Assembly: GCA_038030265.1 (NCBI GenBank)
Contig: CM075942.1
Coordinates: 12,916,029 to 12,980,028, forward strand
Source of the DNA: Corythucha ciliata
Taxonomy: Eukaryota; Arthropoda; Insecta; Hemiptera; Tingidae
Length of the DNA stretch: 64,000 bases
Direction: 5' to 3'
Below are positions 1 to 10,150 of the stretch, piece by piece. The first letter of the stretch is position 1, and each line of letters begins with the position of its first letter. The notes under the pieces are model-generated. The model was not told the origin of the DNA. It made no database searches and was given only the letters and a program-made list of their open reading frames with translations. A program made the position numbers and the translations under genes.

Positions 1-430
1 CTGGAGTCGTCCTGCTACAGTTGGGAGAAGGCTGTGGGTGTGTCGAGCTGTAGTGCCCCCCCCCCTGCTGTAGTCCCAGTGGTGTTGCCACAGTCTTTGT
101 AGGCCATCTTTGATTACGGGTCCCGCTATAGTTCTAACCATAGAAAACTCAGAAAAGCACAAATTACGGCATAACCTCAAACCATAGGAAAGCTCCAAAC
201 CACAGTAAAGCTCATAATCACAGTACGGCTCCAAGCCACAATGTATCTCCAACAACAGCAAAGTACCAACCACAAAAAGCTTCAACCACAGCAAAGTTCC
301 AACCAAAGCAAAGCTCCAACCACAAAAAGCTCTCACCACAAAAGTCCGAAATCCAAATCATAGCGAAGCTCCAAACCACAACAAAGCTTCAATCCACAAT
401 ATGCCTCTAACCACAGTGAAGTTCATACCA
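1..430 (-). repeat. Degenerate 17-bp minisatellite (antisense copy of the 58.4-59.5 kb array)
   Basis: From about 130 to 430 the sequence is a run of diverged 17-mers such as AACCACAGCAAAGTTCC and AACCAAAGCAAAGCTCC. The reverse complement of the array unit at 58.4-59.5 kb (TTTGCTGTGGTTGGACC) differs from these by only a few bases. Clear 16-17-bp spacing is visible at 258-345. The first 120 bases are looser, with scattered CTGTAGT-like words and a C10 tract at 56-65. The array is older (more diverged) than the 59 kb copy and is interrupted on its right by SINE insertions. A few more units resume at about 1001-1040. Confidence 0.75.
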
Positions 431-431
431 C

Positions 432-567
432 AAAAAGCTTTTAGTTTTATAAACAACAGTGACATGGTGCTTTATGTGTCGTGAGAAAAAGAAACTGCCA
501 CGGAGCGGGAATCGAACCCGGGCACCGTATCTCCGGTACGGCTCTTAGACCACCAAGACACCGCGGC
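432..567 (-). mobile_element. tRNA-derived SINE, family 1, copy A
   Basis: On the minus strand, 567 to 497 reads as a tRNA-like head. It has an acceptor-like GCCGCGG paired with CCGTGGC, a box A-like GTGGTCTAAG (reverse at about 544-554) and a box B GGGTTCGATTCC (reverse at 508-519). The anticodon-arm equivalent is CCGTA-CCGGAGA-TACGG. The head is followed by a body reading GTTTCTTTTTCTCACGAC, then CACTGTTGTTTATAAAAC. The same body is attached to the copies at 731-1000, which shows a transposed unit, not a lone tRNA gene. The tail is shorter than in the other copies and abuts the 17-bp minisatellite. Transcription would be by RNA polymerase III from the internal boxes (family knowledge). Confidence 0.7.
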
Positions 568-730
568 GACCAGAACTACTCAACTCCGGGCTATCTCTTT
601 CCCCACGACAACACAATGTTTTGTTTGCTCGGTCCCGATTTCCCATCCCATCAGATCGTTGACATTTAGCAACTTCACCGATGGGGAAGGGGTGTGGGGG
701 TGAGCTATCATCTGAGGACGTGATAATTCA
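568..730. other. Unassigned spacer between SINE copies
   Basis: About 160 bp with no recognised repeat or coding signal. It includes a G-rich stretch at 683-700. It could be the original flank into which the two SINE insertions went. Confidence 0.3.
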
Positions 731-850
731 TTTTAAAGCTTTTTTGTATCGAAATTAAAGTTATTTCGGACTTTTAGTTTTATAAACAACAGTGACATGG
801 TGCTTTATGGTGTGTTATGGGAGTCGAACCCTGGCACCGTATCTCCGGTA
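731..850 (-). mobile_element. tRNA-derived SINE, family 1, copy B
   Basis: Body sequence on the minus strand matches copies A and C: TTTTAAAGCTTTTTTGTAT on the plus strand at 731-749, then the GTTTTATAAACAACAGTGAC segment. The head retains a box B-like GGAGTCGAACCC (819-831, reverse sense) and the CCGTATCTCCGGTA anticodon-arm equivalent. The head then runs into copy C, which faces the other way. Confidence 0.65.
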
Positions 851-869
851 TCTCCAGTATCACCACGCC

Positions 870-1000
870 TCAACCCGGGTTCGATTCCCGCTCCGTGGCA
901 GTTTCTTTTTTTCTCACGACACATAAAGCACCATATCACTGTTGTTAATAAAACTAAAAGTCCGAAATAACTTTAATTTCCATACAAAAAAGCTTTAAAA
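870..1000 (+). mobile_element. tRNA-derived SINE, family 1, copy C, head-to-head with copy B
   Basis: Starts with the 3' half of the tRNA-like head (box B GGGTTCGATTCC at 877-888, then GCTCCGTGGCA). It continues into the family body (GTTTCTTTTTTTCTCACGAC at 901) and ends in ACAAAAAAGCTTTAAAA near 1000. Box A and the anticodon arm are missing, so the head is 5'-truncated or recombined with copy B. Copies B and C form an inverted repeat with about 100-bp arms (731-815 against 901-1000). Confidence 0.7.
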
Positions 1001-1265
1001 CAAAAAGCTTCAACCAAAGTTAAGTTTCGGCCCATAGAAATGGGTTAAATAACGGTTAAGTGTTATGGCATAACGGTTAACGTACGGGTGATACAGTTGT
1101 CTCTTACCCGGACGTCTGAATAACTCCATGACAACATGGCCAATGACAATTTTAATGATAACAGTTAAATGGTTAACGATTAAACAACTTAAATATAACC
1201 AGATAAAATAACCAGTTAAACACGTTGAATAATAACAGTTAAAAAATAACCGTGTTTGAATGTGT
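1001..1265. repeat. AT-rich segment with repeated GTTAA/TAACAGTTAAA words
   Basis: After a few remnant 17-mers, the stretch repeats GGTTAA, CAGTTAAA and ATAACCAG motifs without a strict period. A similar GGTTA/TAACCGGTTA-rich patch occurs at 14150-14345. No coding signal is seen. Confidence 0.4.
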
Positions 1266-2640
1266 GAAATCCACGAAGTTACCCCGTTTTTGTCGGAATT
1301 GTGGCTGATCGGTGGATGAAACTGAGAAAATCCGCGAGTTTGGCCATTTAGCCGGCTAAAAATTCCGAATTAATTTCGATTTTTGGTCTGTTCCGCTCAA
1401 AAAATTTGAGTTTACCCGAAAGTGGAGCCGTTATGCGGTTACAATCTAACAAAACTCGCGAATAAAATCTATAAAACAACCATTTTTACATCGAGCACAT
1501 TTGTTATATATCGCTCAACCAATCTTTTTCAAATTTTACGGTGTACATCTAGAGATGAAGTCACAACTTTTGAGCCATCACTCGTCCAGATCAGTCGAGA
1601 ATAAAAGTGAACGACGGACGACAGACGCCATACTGAAAATCGCGATTTAGGCCTTTTCGGGGTCCAGGAACACGAATCTGGTGTCAGCTAAATTTTTTTT
1701 TTTTTTTTTTGCCATTACGAAACTTTCTTCCCTACGGGAACATGGAAGTAACAAAGTTTCGACCAGCTCCACCAAAGGAAAACCACGAGTTCGGCCATTT
1801 TGCGGCACATTTAAATTCAAAAAGTCGGAATTTTCCCTCCTCGCTGGGCGTCATAATGGAGAAACCCCGAGATTTGGGTAAATTCAAAAGAATTACCTAT
1901 TTTTGCCGTTCCACGCAATTAAATTTGAAAAAAATCTGACATTCTGTTGTTCTGCGATTAAGAGTGCGAGGGGGCAAACAGCGAGTGCAGGCAATGGTAC
2001 GGCAGAAAATCTCAATTTTGGTTGTTCAGTGAAAGAAAATGACAAAAAAAAAACCTTCGAATTACCCTGCTCCTCTGAGAAAACTGCGAGTTGACCCGTG
2101 AATCCGCCCCTTAAAATGAGCCAACATCCTGGAAATTTTGATTTTTAACGTGTGTAGTTCAATAAATTGGTATTTTTTGAGGGAGCCATCCCCGTAAAAT
2201 TGTTTTTTTGACTTGGAGGGGTGAAGGCGAAATCTGTTTTTGGATTAGTTTGGTCTGTACATGCCAAATTCTCGAAAATTACACTCCGAAAGAGACTAGC
2301 CCGCGTAATGGCTTTTTTTGAAGGATGGGATGGGTTTTTTCATTGAGTTAACCCCGCAAAATTGGCTTTTGAGAGAGTCAATCTTGCGAAATTGGTTTTT
2401 CGAGTTAGCAATACCGGTGAACTTTGGTTCTGTGAGTGGCAATACTTCACCGTGCCCTTACAGAGGACCAGATTATGAAAATGAAGATCCGCAGTTCGAC
2501 AACACTGGGCCTTGATGAATTGTGTCGGCATTCGAGGCAGTAGTGTGGGACAGTTCTGGTGAGCTTCTATATGCGTGACTTCCTCTTTTAGCGAGTTAAA
2601 TGACTTTTTTTGGCATCACAAAACCGCTGGGATTTGAACT
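1266..2640. repeat. 30-bp satellite island 0 (mostly type B-like, diverged)
   Basis: Diverged repeats of about 30 bp. The clearest part is 2290-2420, where CCGCAAAATTGGCTTTT and TGCGAAATTGGTTTTTCGAG recur at about 30-bp spacing. At 1266-1900 related units carry CGCGAGTTTGGCC and CACGAGTTCGGCCATTTTG. A T18 tract lies at 1693-1710. Short open frames here are by-products of the repeat. Confidence 0.6.
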
Positions 2641-4780
2641 GCACTATACTAAAGCGTTCCCGCAGCCAAATGTGGCATCTGAAAAGACTCCCCCGCCCCT
2701 CTCCCCACACGCACATTCACACGTTTCTTCTTTCATTGACTCTTTCCTTAGGAGTAGAACGAGAAAAAAAGAGGAAGTCTTAATTCGAAACGACCGGATT
2801 ACCCCACGATGAAACCTTTCCATCTTCGTCGATCAAACATCAATGACTTTCCTCTCTCAGATCCTCCAGCCATTTGAAGCTTATCACCCTGAAATAAATA
2901 CGAAGAATATCGACTTTTTAGCGAAATTAAATTTAAATAAAGAATATACCGTACGAGAATAAAACAAAAGAGGGACAATGGTTGGGTATGGCGAAGCTGC
3001 AAAACTTGTGTGCGGGGACGTTAAAAAGAGACGGAGAAACTGAAGGACGTGTACATGTGTATAGAGTGAAGTGGGTTCATGAATCATCCATGACTTTTTC
3101 TCAACGATGCGGTTCAGTTGAGTGGCGAATGGGGAGGGGTACTCGTTCGGAATACGATCAACTTTTTATTCTTTGTGGTTTAGGAAAGGGAGGAGAGTGG
3201 TGGAAGAGAGAGAGAGTGAGAGAGAAAAAAAAGGAAGAGGAGATCTCGCAGAACAGTATATAGAAATTCTTACAGCATCCTGTCCCTATGAAGAAATTCA
3301 ATGAATTGAACTTTTTTCTTAACCCTTCTCCCTCCCATAGCTTCGCCCCGACCCCTAAACCTCTTTCCAGCCATCACACAACACGGCACCCGTCCCATTA
3401 ACCGCAAGACAGCTTATCATACTACTAATTACTTGATTACAGCGTTTTTTTTCCCTGTTCGAATAAGGAAACTGGAACGGCGCCTATTTGGGTTGTGCTC
3501 CGATTTCCTATAACGATTGCACTTGCAACAATTTAATTGTATTAAAACCGTTCAATATTTTTCGTCTTGGGTAATAACCAAAAGGCGAGGAAAACCAGTG
3601 TGCGAGCCACCACCGCCGGTGTGGAGATGAGCTCTGATCGTTATGCGGAGGATGGTATGAGGAGAGGAGGAAGGGGAACGCCACATTATTATTCCTCTAT
3701 CTGAAGATCAGGTGGGAGTAGCCCCGGTTTATGATTTATGTCTTGATATACCCCCAAACTGGCTCTCTTCTTCTCTCTCCCGTGTGCCGCTGCGGCCTCA
3801 TCCATCGTTCGACCGGTGTTGTGGATCTGGATGAGCGAGGGGGGGGGGGCTATTTCCACATTTAATCCTACTTCTATAATTGCATACGTCTCACAAACTA
3901 AGAGATGATATATAATTTAATTCTCTCGGATTCTTTAAGCCCTCCAGCCCCTCCTACCCACTGGTCCATTTCGCAAAAAAAAAAGAGACTCCGCCTTTTG
4001 AGGTTTTGAAACGCCATTCTTATTTTTCATTTTTTTAAAACGACTCCTAAGGACCTGGAACAAAACCAAACCGTTTAGAAATAGTGTGAAGGCATTTTAT
4101 ATAATGAATTATTACCTTTACTCCCCTCCCTGTACACAAATCGGTAAAATGGCCGGGCTGAAAGGGCCATTGATCTCGCGCGGACAGGGAGAGTTCACAC
4201 TTATATTTAAAAACCTCATCTATTCCTGTGGTGGGCACACACACCAACCGGGTTTTGTTTTTTAACGCAATCTTTCTCGTTCTTAAGTAGTAAACACGAG
4301 GGTGATGTGGAAAGGCCGGGGGGGGGGCGTGAATTTATCTTTTCGGTTGAAGCAGAAGCATTTGAGGCATTCGTCGAATAGACTTAAAAGAAAATTGTTG
4401 GCTATTTTGTTGAGTGTGAATAATGCGGCGTCTTTTAATCAGATTATCCTTTTCCTCACGCCTTGCCATCAAATTTACACTCAGGAGAGGAAAAGAAAAC
4501 GATTTGAAAGCCTTAAGTATGGCGTTTAAGCAAGGTCTTTCCATTCTCCGGGGATGTCCTCCGTGTGTTTTAACTCATCGCTGAAGTGCTTGATTGACTA
4601 TTATTTTACCCATATAGAAGTCAGTCATTTTAGTTAGAATCCATCAATTTAACATGCCAATGACCTATTTGACTCCATATAGTGACCCCCTCCCCGGTCT
4701 TTCTCTACAAAACAGCTGTGGTCAAGTTGCCTCCGAAATCGACTGTTGTGTCCAGAATTGACTAATTTTTACTTAGATTT
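2641..4780. other. Spacer 1: no recognisable gene
   Basis: No open frame here exceeds about 100 codons and none resembles a known family. It contains a GA-rich low-complexity tract at about 3195-3245 and G homopolymers at 3839-3849 (G11) and 4318-4327 (G10). I saw no splice-bounded coding block that I could defend. Confidence 0.5.
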
Positions 4781-5045
4781 AGGCCCGGTGCACACGAGCG
4801 ATAAGTGTCGCGCGGTCGCCGCGACAATTATCGCCGCGACCGCAGAGAAACATATAATTCAATGGGGCAATGCACACGTGCCGCGGCGACCAGTGTCGCG
4901 CGGTCATTGCGACACTTATCGCCGCGACCATACAGAAACATATAATTCAATTGGCAATGCACACGTGTCGTGGCGACCAATTATCGCTGGCGACACTCGA
5001 AATGCTGTCGCAAGTTCCTGTGGGTCGCGCGACTTTATTTTCACC
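4781..5045. repeat. GC-rich tandem of about 85 bp, transposon-remnant-like
   Basis: Three consecutive units start CACACGAGCGATAAG (about 4792), CACACGTGCCGCGGCGACC (about 4872) and CACACGTGTCGTGGCGACC (about 4960). The first two end in ACATATAATTCAAT followed by GCAATG. Within units, GTCGCGCGGTCGCCGCGAC-like stretches are self-complementary. The base composition is much more GC-rich than the flanks. This resembles the GC-rich ends of invertebrate DNA transposons, but I could not define both ends or a target duplication. Confidence 0.5.
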
Positions 5046-5785
5046 ACTCAATACTTGACAACCTAGCTTTTATACCAGGTGAACGCAGCACCATTCTGGA
5101 GGTACAAATAGACCGTACCTACTAAGGGATATTAACTGTATTCTCCAAAGGCTTATTGCATCTCAACTACTCTGCTAGGGTTCGCAATCTCTTATTGGCA
5201 TTGCTGGTCCGTGGGATCTCGCAATCTTTTTCAGTTCCGAATGCTAGGGGGTGAAAATATATGTATACCTTTCTACTTTTATATTTATTTATCTATTTTT
5301 TAAATACTTGCAGTATTACAATACTATGTGATGGGCTTACTAGGGATTGGGGGTCTTAATTTTGTGCAGGAGTACTATAATAGAACTTGAGAGATGGTTT
5401 CTGACCAATAACACTTCCAAGTTGTCAATTTAACAGTTAGTAAATTAGGTAACAATTCATAATTAGGTAACTATGATTAAATCAGACAATAAGATCACCG
5501 TTCAGTTGAGCAGGTCCGGCTCCCTCTGGCGTCCAGGTGTTAGATGGTTGTGGAGAACTGTGTTTTTGGCGAACATTGGTGCATCCGTTATGAGGTGAAG
5601 CGCTCTATTCTGCTAGGTCTCTCTTTATTTGCGTTTTGCTATAGCTGAGCCCAATGCAGATCATGCAGATCAACAGTACTGGCATATCGGGCGCACTATC
5701 AGCCCCCCGTAGTTGAAAAAACTCCCTACAAAATCTTACCAGACAGCATATAAAAGCGCTTCAATTCCTATTAATTTCACAATGT
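5046..5785. other. Spacer: no feature recognised
   Basis: AT-rich sequence with no long open frame and no clear repeat. Confidence 0.4.
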
Positions 5786-6035
5786 TGAGGCGGCTCCACA
5801 CATGCGGTTTTCGCCGAGCACCGAGCAACTAGGCGAATGCCGAGCTATTCGTCAAGGTCATCGGCGAGTGGCGAGCTCGTTGATCCACACATTCGGAGTT
5901 CGTTCCGCGCATCACTAGCCTCCTACATTCGTCTCCTTTGAAGTGGTAAAAAACCGACACTGGCCGGAGCATCTCCGAGCACGAGTATTCGGCATTCGCC
6001 AAGTACCGAGCACCTCTCCACACCACTAGGAAATC
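5786..6035. repeat. GC-rich repeat with TCCACAC-started units and inverted GCGAATGCCGA motifs
   Basis: TCCACACATGCGG (about 5791), TCCACACATTCGG (about 5883) and TCTCCACACCACTAGG (about 6016) start three unit-like blocks. GCGAATGCCGAGCTATTCG near 5833 faces an inverted partner (reverse complement GGCGAATGCCGAATA) near 5990. The layout suggests ends of a DNA transposon. It lies just upstream of the Harbinger-like peptide fragment at 6273. Confidence 0.45.
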
Positions 6036-6039
6036 GACG

Positions 6040-6245
6040 AGCCGGGTTTCCACTGAGATAACATTTTGAAAAACGTTTTTGTTTCAAAAAGGTGCGAAAC
6101 ATGATGCATTTCAAGTTTCGCAAACGAGTTTCAGTTTTATGAAACTTCAAGTTTCCACTTGAGCAACTTTTTATGGTGTACAAAATATGTTTGTTTCATG
6201 GTGTTTCCACTAAAGATACAGTTTCAAGTCACATTTTCTCAGTAG
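6040..6245. repeat. GTTTCCAC repeat, copy 1
   Basis: GTTTCCAC occurs at 6046, 6151 and 6203, each followed by a TNNAG/TGAG-like word. Between them are many GTTTC/GAAAC inverted words (TTTGTTTC, ATGAAAC). A related patch with GTTTCCACTAGAGAAAC is at 8589. It may be the non-coding leader of the element that carried the 6273 fragment. Confidence 0.4.
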
Positions 6246-6272
6246 TCTCATCGCTAGTCAGTTTCCTTTGAA

Positions 6273-6434
6273 ATGTCGTCCCGCGAAGACCTTGTCATGC
6301 CCGCTGGTTTTTTTATCATCCACGAGGAAGAGAGCAAGGTGAAAAGAAGGTACTGGGTCAGCTCCATATTACCTCCAGGGCCTCGATCATGGCGGGGGAC
6401 TACCGGGGCTATAGTCCTGGGAGGTAAATTTTGA
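6273..6434 (+). pseudogene. Possible PIF/Harbinger transposase N-terminal fragment
   Basis: An ATG at 6273 opens a 53-codon frame ending with TGA at 6432-6434. Residues 18-33 read as an acidic stretch (HEEE) followed by the basic-aromatic motif KVKRRYWVSSIL. Many PIF/Harbinger transposases (DDE_Tnp_4 family) have a basic RRxWV motif before the catalytic domain, and that is the only resemblance seen. The DDE catalytic core is absent: after ILPP the frame continues into low-similarity sequence and then a 30-bp satellite island. Full-length proteins of the family are several hundred residues, so at most this is a first exon or a broken end. The upstream repeats at 5786-6245 could be the rest of the element. 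The similarity is recalled from family knowledge, not searched. A chance frame is a real alternative. Confidence 0.3.
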
Positions 6435-6539
6435 GGGGTAGAAAAATTTGAGAAATTTTATCAGGCAAGGAAGGGAGATATCCAAGACAAATTGAACCAG
6501 AAGAGCCAAGAACCAGGAACCCGAGAGCGCTGAGCCACA

Positions 6540-8340
6540 GCCCGCTACAGTTTCGTGGCGAATCAGGCGTACCTACACCTCTCGAAGCCCGAGGTGGCAA
6601 TCTCCGTGAGCCCCTTATCATTCTTCGCTTGTCCAAATGGCCTAATTCGAGGGTTTGGTTCTTCCAGAAAACCAAATTTCGCTGCTTTGGCTCTTTCTAA
6701 ATACCAATTAATTACGCTTTGGTGCTTCCAAAATTCAATTTTCATGCCTTTACCTCTTTCAAAGCCAATTTGGCTAATTTCCCTATAATTAAATTTTGTT
6801 TCACGGGGTTGACACTTCACCCTGAATGATCGCGTTTTCTAATTTTACCTGAAATTAAGAACCCAAACAAATAGGTACAGTTTCTCCTGAATTAAGATTC
6901 GAAACTGTCTATTTCGCGAGTATTTCAGGAAGATGTATCTCTAAATGTTGAAATTACACGTTTACTCCTCCGGCTGTGAGCCGCAGTAAAGTCTGATTGC
7001 CTAGGGTTGGCGCCCACTGAAAAAATTACCAGAAACATGCAATTTGCCGAGAAAAAATACCAGAAACTACCAAATCCAACCAATATATAGACCCGAAACT
7101 TTCAAATTTAGGAATATTCTTCAAGAAAACCTTCAATTTCGCACGGGTTGACAATTTCCCTAAGCCAAACTTCTGAATGACCGCTTTTTCTTAATTGTAG
7201 CCGCGAATCAGAGCTTTTACTTAATTTAAGTCGTGGATTTGTTCTAAGACAAAAGAGTTTTTTTTTTTCTCAAATTCGGCCTTGAAGTTGTATCAGGAAC
7301 GACGAATTGACGCATTTTCTCAAGTTTAGCCACGAATGAACGCTTTTTCGCAATTTTAGCCAATGATATAAGCATTTTTCAAAAATTTAGCCGCGTAATT
7401 GCTCCAGGACAGCAAATTAGCGTGTTTTGTCAATTTTAGCCACCTAAGGACGAACAGAAACTGGGAATTAGCGTTTTTTTCTCAATTTCAGGCGTAGACT
7501 GAACCCCAACGACAAGGCACAAACGTGCCATTTTCGGCAGTGCCAACGACCCTTATTATGGGGGCGTTTTTGGCTGGGGTTGGTAAAAATGAACCTGAAA
7601 ATCACCCACTTGAACTCGCCATGTCGGTCGTGGATGATTTGTTGGGCAAAAATGGTCGAATTTAATAAATTGGTATTCAGCCAGGAAACTTCCACTTTCA
7701 GGATATTTAGTTCCCAAATGTTGCCACTTAGCGGCGTACCTCAGACTTTAAGCGCTGTCGTGGGCGGCTAAACCTGGTTCCACAATCACTAAAAAGAATC
7801 CAGAAACATGCGATTCGCGAAAATAAAGACCACAAACTAGCAATTTCAAGTATTCTTACTCAGAAACTCTTTTGGGAAAATAAAAAACCAGAAAATTGCA
7901 ATTTTGCGTAATTAAAGACTGCAAACTTGCAACTTCCTGAATATAATCAACCACGAAACTTTCAATTTCGCTCAAACCTGCGCAATAAGAAATACTTAAC
8001 TCGAAATTTTAACAATTACAAGGCTATTCGACATGGCCGGCTGGCCCAGGGTCAGCGCCCACTAAAAGAAAGGCCCCGAAAATTGCGATTTTGCGGGAAA
8101 ATATAGTCCAAAAACTTGCTATTTCGTGAAAATAAAGACAAGTAAATTTCCAGTTAGAGTTACCAAAATTACAATTCCAGCTTGAAAACTTCAAATTCCC
8201 GAATGTATTCAGCCAGACAACTTTCAATTTTGGGGATAATTATTAAGCTCCCAAGTGTTGCAATTTTGTAGCTAACGTCAGCTATCGTGGGGGGTCTAAA
8301 CCCCCAACGTCATTCGCGTTCATCATTAAAAGCCAATTCA
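6540..8340. repeat. 30-bp satellite island 1, left part (types B reverse, A reverse and D)
   Basis: 6550-6830 carries type B in reverse sense (AATTTCGCTGCTTTGGCTC-like words every 30 bp or so). 7170-7490 carries type A in reverse sense (CAATTTTAGCC followed by GAATTAGCG or GAACG). 7000-7140 and 7780-8280 carry a variant with AACTTGCAATTT/TTGCGATTTTGCG cores. Longer modules recur: TTGGCGCCCACTGAAAA at about 7008 and TCAGCGCCCACTAAAAG at 8052, and TTCCCAAATGTTGCCAC at 7710 and CTCCCAAGTGTTGCAAT at 8251. Confidence 0.65.
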
Positions 8341-8700
8341 TTTTTCTGGTGTTCCCGGCATCTTGATGTCTAAATATATAGTTTCCTTCCATCCATCCTT
8401 CTTTCCCTCCACCCATTCTCTTGTTACTTGCTTTGCACTACAAGTATTGGAAGAAATTGCAATGGGGGGAGGGGGGATAGCCGCATAGGGCGGCAAAAAG
8501 CAAGATCCGGGCCTGATTGCCTCCTGCACGCCACTACTTGCCTTGGTGAACGTCTCTACTCGTTAGTTTTTTGAAACTGAAACATCTTGTTTCCACTAGA
8601 GAAACTTAGTTTCATGAAACTGCAACTTTCTTTTATCTTTACCGACCCGAGATGGGAAAGAGTTTTGTTTCAGAAATAGCGTCTCGGTGTATCACTAATT
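8341..8700. other. Spacer with GTTTCCAC repeat copy 2
   Basis: 8555-8690 contains TTTGAAACTGAAACATC, GTTTCCACTAGAG (8589) and TTTCATGAAACTGC, matching the vocabulary of 6040-6245. The rest is unassigned. No coding signal is seen. Confidence 0.35.
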
Positions 8701-9090
8701 TTGACTGTTCTGGCTCACTAAAAAGTCAATTTATCAGATTTCGCTCGGTATAAAACCAATTTAGAGGATTTTCTAGCCAAAAACCTATTTTTTCGCGTCT
8801 GTTGGATCTCTTAAAAAACTCAATTTCACCAATTTGTGTTGTTGAAAATTCAATATCAAGTGTTTTGAACACATTTAGCGACTCTGACTCACAAGAAAAT
8901 CAAGTTCCTCGAGTTTTGTTGCTGACAAACAAAGTTTCGTGGCGTTGTGTCTCGTTTAAATCCCGTTTTTGTGTATTTTGCTCACTAAAAACCATTTTCA
9001 AAGATCTGGATAAGAAAAACGCAAGCATTTCTCATATTTCGCTTTTTGGGGGGAAAAAAAAACTCATCAAAAAGCACTCTGGCTAACCAA
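8701..9090 (-). repeat. 30-bp satellite, type B in reverse sense
   Basis: Units run as a variable CTCACTAAAAA stretch, then CAATTT, then CGNG and TTTTGGCTC-like words. The core is strongly decayed. Confidence 0.5.
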
Positions 9091-9096
9091 AATAAT

Positions 9097-9430
9097 ACAT
9101 GTGTTATACAACAAATGGATAAAGCGTGATTTTACCTGCGAGTTTTTTTTAGTACGTTTTACTAAACGTACTAAATTTTACCTGTTCACGACGACATTAG
9201 CAGAAAGTTGCGGACTCGTCGGTTGCGGGATAGTGAGAAATAAGTGAAGGACGAATTCCTCCATCATTGCGAACACCATTCATGACATAGAAAACTCACA
9301 TTTCACACAATGAGAAATGGAATGGCCATAGAGACCGCGGTGAAACAGTCTGATAGCCTCAGTTTCACTTAATTTCAAAACAGTGGCTTAAAATGCAACT
9401 TTAGAGACAGCTGTTCCACCTCCAAAACTG
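9097..9430 (+). mobile_element. Dispersed repeat R, copy 1 (inverted partner at 21905-22235)
   Basis: About 330 bp matches the reverse complement of 21905-22235 along its length. Shared landmarks in order are GGATAAAGYGTGATTTTACC, TAGCAGAAAGTTGCG, GCGAACACC, CATGACRT, AAAACTCACAT, CAGTCTGATARCCTCAGTTTC, CAAAACAGTGGCT and AAATGCAACTTTAGA. It carries a perfect 12-bp inverted repeat (TTTAGTACGTTT at 9148-9159, AAACGTACTAAA at 9164-9175, 4-nt loop) that the partner lacks at that place. No open frame is shared, so it is probably a non-autonomous element. Superfamily unknown. Confidence 0.65.
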
Positions 9431-10150
9431 TGAGAATTCAATGTATCGTGAGAATTCACCGTGGAGGCGAGGAGGACTGGCTCATTGAAAAAAACAATTT
9501 CACGGTTCGTTTCAAAACCATTTTAGCGGGTCTCTGGGTCACAATAAAATCAAGTTTCCCGAGTTGTGTTGCTGCCAATCCAGTTTCGTGGGGTTTTCTG
9601 ATAGAAAAACCAATTTCGCCAAACGAAAAACCGTTTTTGCATACCTGGCAAACTAGAAATCAACAATTTTTGTGATTTCACCCTTTTATAAACCTATTTC
9701 GCAAAATTTTCACACACAAAAAAAAAACAGAGCCGCGTGTCTGGCTAGCTAAAAAACAATTTTCGCGGTTCTCACTCGATAAAACATGAAACACTTTCAA
9801 GGTTCTGGCTCTCTAATAAGTCACTTTTGCGGAATTGTGTTGCTATAAACACGATTTTGGGGATATGCTTCCTTCCCATTTCATGTCACGATTCTTTCTC
9901 ATTTAAACGCCAAGCACTTGCTAAGGAGCCATTTATTTTTTGCATGCCGCTGGCTCACTAGAAACCAAATTTCGTGGGAAACTCAATTTCGTGGGGCTGT
10001 CGCACATTAAAACGAACCATTTTAATGATTTATTTCCCTTAAACGATTTTTTAATTATTTTTGGATCCATAAAAAAACTCCAATTTCGCGAGTTTGGCTT
10101 TTCCAACAATATAATTTCACGGGTTTTCGCACGTTAGTAGTCCAACTTTG
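9431..10150 (-). repeat. 30-bp satellite, type B in reverse sense
   Basis: Repeated CAATTTCGTGGGG, CAATTTCGCGAGTTTGGC (about 10081) and TTTTCGCGGTTCTCACTC words at about 30-bp spacing, with A-rich links. Confidence 0.6.

Noticed and set aside
497..567. Apparent tRNA gene
   Set aside because: The head is attached to a body repeated in two nearby copies, and the T-arm/acceptor junction does not fit a clean cloverleaf. A SINE head is the better reading.
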